Origin: Desulfobacteraceae bacterium
Lineage (GTDB): Bacteria > Desulfobacterota > Desulfobacteria > Desulfobacterales > Desulfobacteraceae
DNA: 11,731 nucleotides
Reading direction: 5' to 3'
NCBI GenBank assembly: GCA_003354055.1
Contig: PIVQ01000163.1
Coordinates: forward strand, 1 to 11,731
Shown here: positions 1 through 7,569 of the stretch, in pieces
Numbering within the stretch: the first letter of the stretch is position 1
How the letters are laid out: every line of letters begins with the position of its first letter
Program-made: the position numbers and the translations under genes
Notes under the pieces: model-generated
Seen by the model: the letters and a program-made list of their open reading frames with translations, nothing else
Told to the model about the DNA's origin: nothing
The model's database searches: none

Positions 1-357
1 CTTAATGCGTTTGCCGCCTGCGACTCTGTGTTAATTCCCCTTCAAAGTGAATTTTTTGCCCTGGAAGGTCTGGGGCAGCTGCTGGATACCATAAAACGTG
101 TAAAACATTCCTTTAATCCGGGACTGACAATCAAAGGTATTTTATTGACCATGTTTGATCGAAGGACAAATCTGTCCCAGAATGTGGTGGATGATGCCAG
201 ACAATATTTTAAAGATCTGGTGTTTAAAACAAAAATACCGCGGAATATAAAACTTGCCGAGGCCCCCAGTTACGGTCTGCCGGTGATGATGTATGATAAA
301 CAGTCTTTAGGATCAAAGAGTTATGTGGCCTTTGCCAGGGAATTGCTAAAACGATGA
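1..357 (+). CDS. parA: ParA/Soj-type chromosome partitioning ATPase, C-terminal part (5' end outside window)
   Basis: Frame 1 is open from the first base to the TGA at 355-357, giving the last 118 residues of a ParA/Soj/MinD-superfamily ATPase. ParA binds DNA non-specifically as an ATP dimer and is released when ParB stimulates its ATPase, which moves the origin region. Visible conserved blocks are SVLIPLQSEFFALEGLGQLL near the start, LTMFDRRTNLSQNV in the middle, and IPRNIKLAEAPSYGLPV with the nucleotide-pocket residues typical of Soj. The Walker A and B motifs lie upstream of the window, so their integrity cannot be judged. Full-length chromosomal ParA proteins are usually about 250-260 residues, so roughly half is present. 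The stop codon overlaps the parB start in ATGA, which supports a parAB operon. The family call is very secure. Confidence 0.96.
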   Translation, partial: LNAFAACDSVLIPLQSEFFALEGLGQLLDTIKRVKHSFNPGLTIKGILLTMFDRRTNLSQNVVDDARQYFKDLVFKTKIPRNIKLAEAPSYGLPVMMYDKQSLGSKSYVAFARELLKR

Positions 358-1229
358 TGAAAAAGAAAAAGAAAAACACCGGTCTCGGCCGGGGAATCTC
401 TGCTCTCATTCCGGATTTTGATCTGAATAAGCCTGAAGCCAGTTCTGATTTTTTCTTTTGCGCGGTGGGGGATATCAGTCCCAACCGGTATCAGCCCAGA
501 ACACGATTCAGCGAAGAAGAGCTTGACCGCCTCAAAACCTCTATTGCCCAGCAGGGTGTGCTTCAACCCCTTCTGGTCCGTAACATAGGCGGAGCTCATG
601 AACTGATTGCAGGAGAGCGGCGCCTGAGAGCTGCTAAAGCAGCAGGCTTAGCCCAGGTACCGGTGATCGTACTCGATCTTACGGACGAGCAGGTGCTTGA
701 AGTCTCCATCATTGAGAACATCCAGAGGGAAAATCTCAATGTGCTGGAAGAGGCTGAGGCCTATTTTAGGCTTATTGATGAATTCGGATATACCCAGGAA
801 AAGGTGGCCCAGAAAATCGGCAAAAACCGGTCCACCATTGCCAACCTTTTGCGGTTGCGCAGTCTGCCCCAGGAGATCAAGGATAGCCTGATTGATGAAA
901 AGATAAGCATGGGGCATGCAAGAGCCTTACTTGGCGGCGGATCCGTGGAAAATCAACTCTATCTGTTTAAGCAGGTGCTGGACCGGGGCCTGTCGGTCAG
1001 GGACACTGAGCGTCTTGTCAACCAGGCGAAACAGCAGCCTAAAAAGCTGGCTCTAAAAATGTCTGCAGACGAACGACAGTTTCTTGATCAGACCTCTTCT
1101 GCGCTTTCAAGCCGGATCAACAGCCAAGTCGCCATCAAAAAGACCGGTGACAAGGGCAGGATAGAGATTAAATTTAAATCAAGTTCTGAATTCAATCGTC
1201 TTGTGGAGCTCTTAAGCAGTCTTTCATGA
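354..1229 (+). CDS. parB: ParB/Spo0J chromosome partitioning protein (CTP-dependent DNA clamp)
   Basis: This is a 291-residue protein of ordinary length for chromosomal ParB. It binds parS near the origin, uses CTP to close into a sliding clamp, and stimulates ParA. The N-terminus is lysine-rich and carries [10 protein letters not shown] (residues 9-18), the usual ParA-stimulating motif. The N-terminal CTPase domain shows GERRLRAAK (88-95) and ENIQRENLN (121-129), the two signature nucleotide-binding boxes. A helix-turn-helix follows at about 147-168 ([20 protein letters not shown]). The C-terminal dimerisation region is about 240-291. The ATG at 354 is chosen because it overlaps the parA stop and has AGGGAA 11 bases upstream; the next codon is also ATG (357) and cannot be excluded. 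The stop overlaps the next start (ATGA at 1226). No parS-like palindrome was noticed in the window. Confidence 0.97.
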   Translation: MMKKKKKNTGLGRGISALIPDFDLNKPEASSDFFFCAVGDISPNRYQPRTRFSEEELDRLKTSIAQQGVLQPLLVRNIGGAHELIAGERRLRAAKAAGLAQVPVIVLDLTDEQVLEVSIIENIQRENLNVLEEAEAYFRLIDEFGYTQEKVAQKIGKNRSTIANLLRLRSLPQEIKDSLIDEKISMGHARALLGGGSVENQLYLFKQVLDRGLSVRDTERLVNQAKQQPKKLALKMSADERQFLDQTSSALSSRINSQVAIKKTGDKGRIEIKFKSSSEFNRLVELLSSLS

Positions 1230-2938
1230 AAATTACCATAGCTAAAACTGCCGGCTTCTGCATGGGGGTTCGGCGTGCGGTTGATATGGTCTTGGATGCC
1301 TCAAATCTGGCTGACGAACCCATCTTTACATACGGGCCTTTGATCCACAATCCCCAGGTTCTGGAGATGCTGGAAAGCAAAGATATTTTTCGAATCGATA
1401 CCATTCCTGAAAAAGGAGAGGGTATTGTATTGATCCGTGCCCACGGGGTGCCGCCTGAAGATGAGCAAGCCCTTGCAAAGGCCGGTTTTACCGTAATCAA
1501 TGCCACCTGTCCCAGGGTTGTCCGTGTCCAGATTATAATCAATAAATTTGCCAAAAAAGGGCATGCCACCATCATTATCGGAGATAAAAAACATCCCGAA
1601 GTGGTAGGACTTTTAGGGTATTCCCGGGGCCACGGGCATACTGTTACCAGTATGGAACAACTGGCTGATCTACCGCAGTTTGGAAATGCCGTGGTCGTGG
1701 CCCAGACCACACAAAATACGGAGTTTTACCAGGAAATAAAAGACTGGTGTGCTGCCCATGCCCCCCATTATGAGATCTTTGATACTATTTGCGGGTCTAC
1801 GGAGAAACGGCAGAATGAGGTCAGGGAACTGGCTAAATCCCATGATGCCGTAATCGTTGTGGGCGGCAAACAGAGCGGAAACACCCGCCGTCTGGCCCAG
1901 GTCGCACAGGAAACCGGTACGACGGCCACCCATATTGAAGATGCTGACGACATAGACTATAAAGCCCTGTCGTCAACCGGTGCCATTGCCATCACTGCCG
2001 GCGCATCAACCCCAAACTGGATTATCAAGGATACCTGTCTCAAGGTAGACCGGAATCTGATACGAAGGCGCCCTGTAATGGCTAAATTAACCGGGGTGCT
2101 GGATTTCTTGTTGAAAACAAACCTTCTGCTGGCAGCAGGCGCCGCCAGTCTGACTTACGGTGCTGCCATGATTCAGGGCGGGAGCCAGACTTATGTGTAC
2201 GCTGCCATTGCCATGCTCTATGTATTATCCATGCATATAATGAACAATATGATGACCATTAAATCCGATACCTATAATAAGCCTGACAGAGCCTTATTCT
2301 ATAAACGTTACGGGGCATACCTGAAGGTGCTGGCCTTTATTTCAGGCGGTGCAGGTCTTTATCTGGCCTTTACCCGTGGATGGATTTATTTTGGGGTGCT
2401 TGCCGCTATGACGCTTCTGGGGCTTTCCTATAATATGGATATTATTCCCGCCTTTTTAAGCGGGCGGCGGATACACAGGATAAAAGATGTGCCGGGGTCC
2501 AAAACCGTTCTTATTGCCATGGCTTGGGGAATCGTGACCAGTTTGCTGCCTGCTGTGGCCGGCGGGAGACCGTGGGTGTTGGCCGGGGCTGCATTTGTTT
2601 TTGCCACAGGACTGGTCTTTGCCAGGACCGCCTTTGTGGATATCCTGGCGATCCAGGGGGACAGAATTGTCGGAAAGGAAACCCTGCCCATACTTCTGGG
2701 TGAGCAGAAAAGTATGAAGGTAATCCGGTACGTGTTAGGGGGAACCGCTGTGATTTCTCTGTGCGCGTTTTTACTTGGTTCTGAAGGAAATATGGGGGGC
2801 GTGCTTGCGTTGGTCCCCCTTTTTATGCTTTTATTAATCAAATTGTACAAAGAGGACAGCTTTTTATCCGGCAGTCCATATGAATTTATGTTTGAGTCTT
2901 CGTTTTTACTGGCTGGTTTGGCAGCCGCCATGACCTAA
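1226..2938 (+). CDS. ispH: IspH (HMBPP reductase) fused to a UbiA-like membrane prenyltransferase domain
   Basis: One uninterrupted 570-codon frame holds two domains. Residues 1-280 are IspH, the 4Fe-4S enzyme that reduces HMBPP to IPP and DMAPP at the end of the MEP pathway. The cluster cysteines are C12 (GFCMGVRRAV), C95 (NATCPRVV) and C189 (DTICGSTEKRQ). The substrate-pocket residues H41, H74, H124, E126, T162, S217, N219 and S261 are all in place. Residues of about 290-570 are strongly hydrophobic, with several predicted membrane helices, and resemble UbiA-type aromatic or lipid prenyltransferases. The motif NNMMTIKSDTYNKPDR (340-355) aligns with the first Asp-rich UbiA motif, and D472 to G492 (ending GDRIVGKETLPILLG) with the second, although some aspartates are replaced. 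The start overlaps the parB stop; a GGAG lies too far upstream (17 bases), so translational coupling is likely. The UbiA acceptor is unknown. Confidence 0.93.
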   Translation: MKITIAKTAGFCMGVRRAVDMVLDASNLADEPIFTYGPLIHNPQVLEMLESKDIFRIDTIPEKGEGIVLIRAHGVPPEDEQALAKAGFTVINATCPRVVRVQIIINKFAKKGHATIIIGDKKHPEVVGLLGYSRGHGHTVTSMEQLADLPQFGNAVVVAQTTQNTEFYQEIKDWCAAHAPHYEIFDTICGSTEKRQNEVRELAKSHDAVIVVGGKQSGNTRRLAQVAQETGTTATHIEDADDIDYKALSSTGAIAITAGASTPNWIIKDTCLKVDRNLIRRRPVMAKLTGVLDFLLKTNLLLAAGAASLTYGAAMIQGGSQTYVYAAIAMLYVLSMHIMNNMMTIKSDTYNKPDRALFYKRYGAYLKVLAFISGGAGLYLAFTRGWIYFGVLAAMTLLGLSYNMDIIPAFLSGRRIHRIKDVPGSKTVLIAMAWGIVTSLLPAVAGGRPWVLAGAAFVFATGLVFARTAFVDILAIQGDRIVGKETLPILLGEQKSMKVIRYVLGGTAVISLCAFLLGSEGNMGGVLALVPLFMLLLIKLYKEDSFLSGSPYEFMFESSFLLAGLAAAMT

Positions 2939-2949
2939 CCGAATCCTTT

Positions 2950-2954
2950 GGAGG
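2950..2954 (+). promoter_or_regulatory. Ribosome binding site of the FapA-family gene
   Basis: GGAGG lies 4 bases before the ATG at 2959, a slightly short spacing. It sits in the only gap (20 bases) within the left-hand gene row. There is no room for a separate promoter or terminator here, so the gene is probably read from the transcript of the upstream genes. Confidence 0.6.
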
Positions 2955-2958
2955 TGCC

Positions 2959-5082
2959 ATGACAAGCGGGCCGAAGAAAAAGATCAGTATCCCTTTGATC
3001 GGGGCTCTGGCCGTAAAAAATCAACTGGTTACCAAATCTGAATTGGAAGCGGGTTGGGTCCAGTGCAAAGGAGCTGAAAATCCTGCTGAAGCGCTTAAGG
3101 CCTATTTCCTTTCCCAGGAACTCATCTCCAACAAAAATATCCAGCGGCTGGCACTTGCTGCCAAAGCCATTTCCATCCGTCAAAAGGAGTATAAATTCGG
3201 TGCCATTGCCCTGGCCAAGGGGTTTATCAACAAAAGTGTACTGGACCTGGCTTTGGAAGATCAGGAACAGGATATTAAAAGCCGTCAAAAACCCAGATTG
3301 ATCGGCGATATGATGGTGGAGGCAGGGCTTCTCACCGTAAGGCAAAGGGATTATATTCTCAAACTTCAAAATAGGGTAAGTAAAGCATCTGCACCGGAAT
3401 CCGCCGACACCAAGGATGCCGGAAAAGCCACCAAAACTGATGCAGCCAAAGAAAGCCGTAAGAAGGTCGATAAAGAGGAAGAAGTCACCCTGCTTGAGCC
3501 TGAAATCATTGTGGGTGGTGTTAAACTCCAGGTGTCCAGCGATTTCATGGCTGCCTTTTTATCAAAAACCGATGAATTTGATGAAGATATTATGGCCACT
3601 GATATCAAAGAGGATCTGTTTGAAAAGGGCATTGTTTCAGGGCTTATGCCAGATGACATGATTGACGGGTTTATCAAGTCCTCAGGGTTTAAAACCCAGT
3701 CGTTCAGGATTGCCAAAGGTATCCGCCCCATCCAGGGGCTGGATGCAAAAGTCGAATTCTTTTTTAATACCGATTATCTTAAAGCCGGCGGTATGGATGA
3801 AGAAGGCAATATTGACTTTAAAGAGCGGGGAGAAATTCCCCTGGTTGAAAAGGGGACGGTCCTGGCGGAAAAAACTCCGCGGGTAGAGGCCCGGTGGGGA
3901 CAGAATATTTACGGGGATGAAGTCGCCACTGAAAAAGGGGAGGACGTGGCTCTGAGGTTCGGTAAGGGTACTGTTCTGTCCGAAGACGGGTTGAAACTCC
4001 TTGCCAATGTGAGGGGGTATCCCAAGTATTCCCTGGCCGGTATGATCTTTGTCCATGAGGCGTATGTAACGAGTGGAGATGTGGATTTTGAAACCGGACA
4101 TATTGATTTTGACGGCAATGTCAATGTTAAGGGATGCATCAAGTCAGGATTCAACGTTAAGGGAAATGATGTTACAACCGTTGAATTGGACGGCGGGAGT
4201 GTTGAGGCTGACGGTGACCTGAAAGTTGCCGGCGGTATCAATGAAGGGAAAATCTATGCCAGAGGCAGTGTTTATGCCAAGTTTATTCACAACTCAGAGA
4301 TCGTCTGTATGGGGGATGTCCATGTTCAAAAGGAGATTGTGGATTCAACAATAGAATCTTCCGGCTCCTGCATCATTGCCAATGGTAAACTGATTTCATC
4401 CAGGGTAACTGCCAAGATGGGACTCTCTGCCCGCAATATTGGAACGCAAATGGCCTCGCCCTCTACCATCAAAGTGGGCCATGACGCCTTTACTGAAAAA
4501 GAGCTTAAGAAAAATAAAGCCCGGGTGGCTAAAATCAAAGAGGAGATCATCGGCCGGAAAGATAAAAAAACAGGGGTCAAATCCCAGAACACAGAACTTC
4601 AGAAAGAAATTACCGAGCTTGCCCATGTTCAGGATCGATCCCAGTTGGAGCAGCGGGAGATTGAGCAAAAAATGGCTGACCCGGCTCACGCACGGGAAAA
4701 AGATCAGCTGAACACAACTCTTGCCCAGTTGAACGCCCGCATTGAAAAGGCAGAGAAAGACCTGGACCATTGTTTTGAAAAAAGTGAGGCCGTTGAAGGG
4801 ACGATAAAGAAAATAGACAAAGAGATCGCTGAGATGGAATCCAAACGGGACAATTTGGTAGATGAGAGAAATAATCTGGTCAAATGGTCAAAGGATAATC
4901 CGGGCAAATCCCTGGTGGCTGTTGAAGGTGCGATTTTAAGCGGGAATGTCATCATCGGCAAACACAGCGAATATACAGTGGACGAGACGGTACGCCATGC
5001 CAGAATCTCGGAGATCCTGTTTAAGACAGGTAACGGAAACGGCGAACGCACTACCTATCAGATGAAAGTCGGCAACTTTTAA
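2959..5082 (+). CDS. FapA/DUF342-family protein with N-terminal MshEN-like repeats and a C-terminal coiled coil
   Basis: The 707-residue protein has four visible parts. Residues 12-137 contain three spaced copies of a helix-rich motif of the kind seen in type II secretion/MshE N-termini: LIGALAVKNQLVTKSELE (13-30), FGAIALAKGFINKSVLDLAL (80-99) and LIGDMMVEAGLLTVRQRDYI (114-133). Residues 140-177 are a charged, low-complexity linker. Residues 180-505 match the FapA (DUF342) family, including a beta-helix-like stretch at about 373-505 with repeated GDVxxxxG and GxVxVKG steps. Residues 510-645 are a long Lys/Glu-rich coiled coil, followed by a short beta-rich tail (650-690). FapA proteins have been linked to flagellar assembly and polar localisation, but no biochemical activity is established and no flagellar gene is nearby. 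No signal peptide or membrane segment is seen, so it is probably cytoplasmic. It ends tail-to-tail on the acyltransferase gene. Confidence 0.88.
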   Translation: MTSGPKKKISIPLIGALAVKNQLVTKSELEAGWVQCKGAENPAEALKAYFLSQELISNKNIQRLALAAKAISIRQKEYKFGAIALAKGFINKSVLDLALEDQEQDIKSRQKPRLIGDMMVEAGLLTVRQRDYILKLQNRVSKASAPESADTKDAGKATKTDAAKESRKKVDKEEEVTLLEPEIIVGGVKLQVSSDFMAAFLSKTDEFDEDIMATDIKEDLFEKGIVSGLMPDDMIDGFIKSSGFKTQSFRIAKGIRPIQGLDAKVEFFFNTDYLKAGGMDEEGNIDFKERGEIPLVEKGTVLAEKTPRVEARWGQNIYGDEVATEKGEDVALRFGKGTVLSEDGLKLLANVRGYPKYSLAGMIFVHEAYVTSGDVDFETGHIDFDGNVNVKGCIKSGFNVKGNDVTTVELDGGSVEADGDLKVAGGINEGKIYARGSVYAKFIHNSEIVCMGDVHVQKEIVDSTIESSGSCIIANGKLISSRVTAKMGLSARNIGTQMASPSTIKVGHDAFTEKELKKNKARVAKIKEEIIGRKDKKTGVKSQNTELQKEITELAHVQDRSQLEQREIEQKMADPAHAREKDQLNTTLAQLNARIEKAEKDLDHCFEKSEAVEGTIKKIDKEIAEMESKRDNLVDERNNLVKWSKDNPGKSLVAVEGAILSGNVIIGKHSEYTVDETVRHARISEILFKTGNGNGERTTYQMKVGNF

Positions 5083-5990
5083 TTCAAAAGCTGTTCTTCC
5101 GACTTTTCAGTCAGCTGGTTCAGCTTCTCATCCTTTTCCTGCCAGAGCCGGTTCAGCCAGGCGCAGAAATCATCCTTGAATTCAGTATCTCCGAAATAAT
5201 CTCCCACGAGTTCCGGATCAATCGGTGTCACGTCAATATCCACAATTATTTCGTTTACACCGCCTGAGATAAAGTCCCAGAATGTAGGGGTTTTACCGGG
5301 ATAAACAATGGTCACGTTAATAATTTTAGATAGATATTCTCCCATGGAACCCAGGACAAATGCAATACCACCGGCTTTAGGGGAGAGCAGATGGGTAAAG
5401 GGAGAATTCTGGCGACTGTGTTTTTCAGGAGTGAACCGGGTGCCCTCCACAAAATTCATCACGGAAACCGGATTGTGCTTGAATTTTTCACAGGCTAATT
5501 TTGTGCTTTCCAGGTCCTTGCCTGCCAGATGGGGGTTGGCAGATATAAATTTTTTCGAATACCGTTTCATAAAGGGGAAATCAAGCGCCCACCAGGCAAG
5601 GCCCAGAAACGGGACCCAGATCAATTCTTTTTTCAGGAAAAATTTAAGGAAGGGAACTTTCCGGTTCAACACCTTCTGGAGTACCAGTATATCCACCCAG
5701 GACTGGTGATTGGAGATCACCAGGTACCAGTCTCTTTTTTTTAACTGGTCCAAACCTCTTACATCCCATCGGATATCATTGAAGACCTTCGAGTTTAATC
5801 CGTTGATGCTGATCCAAAGCATGGCAATGCCGATGATAAGTTTATCTAAGACTACAGTGAAAAAACGGACCGGAATAAAAAATTTAATAAAAGATAGAAG
5901 AATAAGGGGGGTGGTAAGGGCAATGGTGTTAACAATATAGCAGATGAATGACAGTGCACCCTTGAGCGGGGAGGGAAGAAAATGCAACAT
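5079..5990 (-). CDS. PlsC/YihG-type lysophospholipid acyltransferase
   Basis: This protein belongs to the LPLAT/PlsC acyltransferase superfamily, which moves acyl groups from acyl-ACP or acyl-CoA to lysophosphatidic acid or related acceptors at the inner membrane. Counting from the ATG at 5990 (303 residues), the catalytic NHQSWVD motif has H95 and D100. The glycerophosphate-binding FVEGTRF motif lies at about 180-186, and the block IV proline is at about 204 (SPKAGGIAF). A hydrophobic N-terminus (about residues 10-65) supports membrane attachment, and the length matches the YihG-like subgroup. The start at 5990 is preferred because AAGG lies 5 bases upstream and the protein then begins like its relatives. 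An ATG at 6014 would add 8 residues, overlap the upstream gene and lacks a ribosome site. It lies 7 bases after the sigma-54 activator gene, so the two are likely one transcript. Its position opposite a PUFA-synthase-like gene suggests it may esterify that product (inference). Confidence 0.92.
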   Translation of the reverse strand: MLHFLPSPLKGALSFICYIVNTIALTTPLILLSFIKFFIPVRFFTVVLDKLIIGIAMLWISINGLNSKVFNDIRWDVRGLDQLKKRDWYLVISNHQSWVDILVLQKVLNRKVPFLKFFLKKELIWVPFLGLAWWALDFPFMKRYSKKFISANPHLAGKDLESTKLACEKFKHNPVSVMNFVEGTRFTPEKHSRQNSPFTHLLSPKAGGIAFVLGSMGEYLSKIINVTIVYPGKTPTFWDFISGGVNEIIVDIDVTPIDPELVGDYFGDTEFKDDFCAWLNRLWQEKDEKLNQLTEKSEEQLLN

Positions 5991-5997
5991 GGCAGCC

Positions 5998-7500
5998 TTA
6001 TCCTTTGGGGGCATTATAGCCGGTTATATACTTTTTAACGGTTCTTCTGTCCAGCCCGGTTGTCCGGGCCACTTTTTCATAGGTACCAAGGCGATCGTAG
6101 AGTAGCTTGCAATAGCCTGACACAAGGTCGGGAACCGCAATGGTCCGGCTCTCAATTCCCTGGCGCAGGGTCTGGGCCAGTCCCAGTTTTTCAGGGTCCC
6201 GGGTTGTCTTACCCGTATAGTCCCGGCGGAGAAGGACGGATCTTACGCATTGCTCCAACTCTCTTACATTACCTGGCCATTGATAATGTTTTCCAAGGTT
6301 CCGGTCAATAATTCTTTTCACTTTTTCGATGAGTTCAGGCGCATGGACCCCGGTCATCCGGTGGATGGTGAAGGAAAGGAGTTGGTCAAGTTCTTCAGGC
6401 GTCTCCTGGATACGGATATGCAGAGGTGGTACCTCTATAATATCAGAGCAGAGCCGGTAATAAAAATCATCCCTGAACACCTTTCCTCCCATGATATCAT
6501 CTTTTGGCCGGTTGGTGGCCGCAATGACCCGGCCGTTGAACCGTGAGGCCTCGTGGGCGCCCACCGGGGTGAAGTGCCTTTCCTGAAGAACCCTGAGCAG
6601 TTTGATCTGCACATGGTTGGGGATTTCTCCGATTTCATCCAGCAGGATAGCACCGTAGGGACTGCACCGGTTAAATGCCCCCTGGTAGTTTTCCACGGCT
6701 CCCGTAAATGCACCCTTGGTGTGGCCGAATAACTCGGACTCCAAAAGGGTCTCAGGATATTGGGACAGGTTCAGGGAAGAAAATGCCCGGGTAAAGCTTT
6801 CCGCAAAACAGTGTGTCCGTGTATCAAAGGGAATAAATCCGCTTTGGCCGATGGCATTGGCTGCCGTACCCTTTCCGGTACCGGTTTCTCCAAGTAACAG
6901 AGTGGAAAAGTCCTCCATCCGGTTCCACAGGACTTTGTCGTAGAGTTCTATACTATGGGTAAATACATTGTACCAAAGGTGTTTTTTCAGGGTCCGCATA
7001 CAGGGACTTGTTCCCACAAGGCTGTTGGAGATGAAATAAAAGGCCCGGCGAAGCTGAAACGACAGGGCAAAATAATGGTAAAAATTATCCGTATCAAACC
7101 CCTTCTCCTTCCACACCTGTTTTGCCTCTTCGGCAAAATTAACTTTCACAGGGGTATCACCCGCAATTATCTGGTCATTTATGTGCTGGTCAAGCCGGTC
7201 CCTGAATTTATGGAAAATATCAAAGAGATACACTACCCGGAGCAATTCCTTATCCTGCTCCCGATAGGCATTTATATTGCCCTTGTGTTCCTTTTCAAGC
7301 TTAGTCAGCCTTAGATCAATCTCCCGGTAACACATATCCTTGCTCTCCCTGCGGGATGCGGATGGGAAAAGTCCTGCAATACGCAGGTCCAGCCGTTCTC
7401 TTAATTTGGAAAAAGGATTTGCAAAGGCAGCATTATATACGGTTTTAAAAAAATGTCTTTCTTCTGTGGCCAGTTCCAAAGGGGGGGGGATTTTTGTCAT
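5998..7500 (-). CDS. Sigma-54-dependent transcriptional activator (enhancer-binding protein) with an unrecognised N-terminal domain
   Basis: Counting from the ATG at 7500 (500 residues), the centre is a complete sigma-54-activating AAA+ domain. It shows Walker A GETGTGKG (204-211), the sigma-54 contact loop GAFTGA (263-268), Walker B ILLDE (285-289), an arginine-finger region VFRDDFYYRL (341-350), and WPGNVRELEQ (408-417). The C-terminal helix-turn-helix is TYEKVARTTGLDRRTVKKYI (473-492), of the Fis-like type. The first ~160 residues are helical and charged. They show no response-regulator, GAF or PAS signature that I recognise, so the signal it senses is unknown. The stretch between Walker A and GAFTGA is longer than usual by roughly ten residues. 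The start at 7500 is chosen for its purine-rich leader (GAAGAAAAGAGA). Upstream TTG (7569) and ATG (7560) starts lack ribosome sites. It is transcribed divergently from the megasynthase and away from a sigma-54 promoter that it probably controls. Confidence 0.94.
   Translation of the reverse strand: MTKIPPPLELATEERHFFKTVYNAAFANPFSKLRERLDLRIAGLFPSASRRESKDMCYREIDLRLTKLEKEHKGNINAYREQDKELLRVVYLFDIFHKFRDRLDQHINDQIIAGDTPVKVNFAEEAKQVWKEKGFDTDNFYHYFALSFQLRRAFYFISNSLVGTSPCMRTLKKHLWYNVFTHSIELYDKVLWNRMEDFSTLLLGETGTGKGTAANAIGQSGFIPFDTRTHCFAESFTRAFSSLNLSQYPETLLESELFGHTKGAFTGAVENYQGAFNRCSPYGAILLDEIGEIPNHVQIKLLRVLQERHFTPVGAHEASRFNGRVIAATNRPKDDIMGGKVFRDDFYYRLCSDIIEVPPLHIRIQETPEELDQLLSFTIHRMTGVHAPELIEKVKRIIDRNLGKHYQWPGNVRELEQCVRSVLLRRDYTGKTTRDPEKLGLAQTLRQGIESRTIAVPDLVSGYCKLLYDRLGTYEKVARTTGLDRRTVKKYITGYNAPKG
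7481..7489 (-). repeat. Nine-base poly-C tract at the 5' end of the activator gene
   Basis: On the coding strand nine consecutive C residues span codons 4-7 of the activator, encoding the end of Ile and a run of three prolines just after the start (MTKIPPPLEL). On the plus strand it reads as nine G. It is the longest single-base run noticed in the window. A change of one base would shift the frame within the first few residues. Confidence 0.85.
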
Positions 7501-7531
7501 GTGTCTCTTTTCTTCTAAATATTTTAGGCTG

Positions 7532-7549
7532 ATGTGCAAATTTGTACAT
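7532..7549. promoter_or_regulatory. Near-perfect palindrome ATGTGCAAATTTGTACAT, candidate regulator binding site
   Basis: The 18-base sequence is its own reverse complement apart from one mismatched pair (positions 5 and 14). It is centred about 150 bases upstream of the predicted sigma-54 transcription start, a usual distance for an enhancer-binding protein site. It also covers the possible -10 of the activator's own promoter. Its spacing and outer bases also resemble a Crp-type site (ATGTG, six bases plus two, ACAT), so a Crp/Fnr-family regulator is an alternative binder. The symmetry is seen directly; the binding partner is inferred. Confidence 0.55.
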
Positions 7550-7569
7550 TGAATGTTCATAAAATGCAA
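7541..7569 (-). promoter_or_regulatory. Possible sigma-70 promoter of the activator-acyltransferase unit
   Basis: On the minus strand TTGCAT (7569-7564) is followed after exactly 17 bases by TACAAA (7546-7541), each matching its consensus at four positions. Transcription would begin near 7534, leaving a leader of about 34 bases before the ATG at 7500. This would exclude the farther upstream starts. The match is modest and chance is possible. Confidence 0.3.

Noticed and set aside
5016..5030. Hairpin CCTGT-TTAAG-ACAGG near the end of the FapA-family gene, considered as a minus-strand terminator.
   Set aside because: The stem has only five pairs, no T-run follows on either strand, and it lies in coding sequence.
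5991..6014. Alternative ATG at 6014 for the acyltransferase, adding 8 residues.
   Set aside because: It has no ribosome binding site, overlaps the activator gene by 17 bases, and the ATG at 5990 has AAGG at good spacing and a family-like N-terminus.
7501..7569. Longer activator starting at TTG 7569 or ATG 7560.
   Set aside because: Neither start has a ribosome site, and the extra residues would be encoded by the palindrome and possible promoter. The ATG at 7500 has a purine-rich leader.
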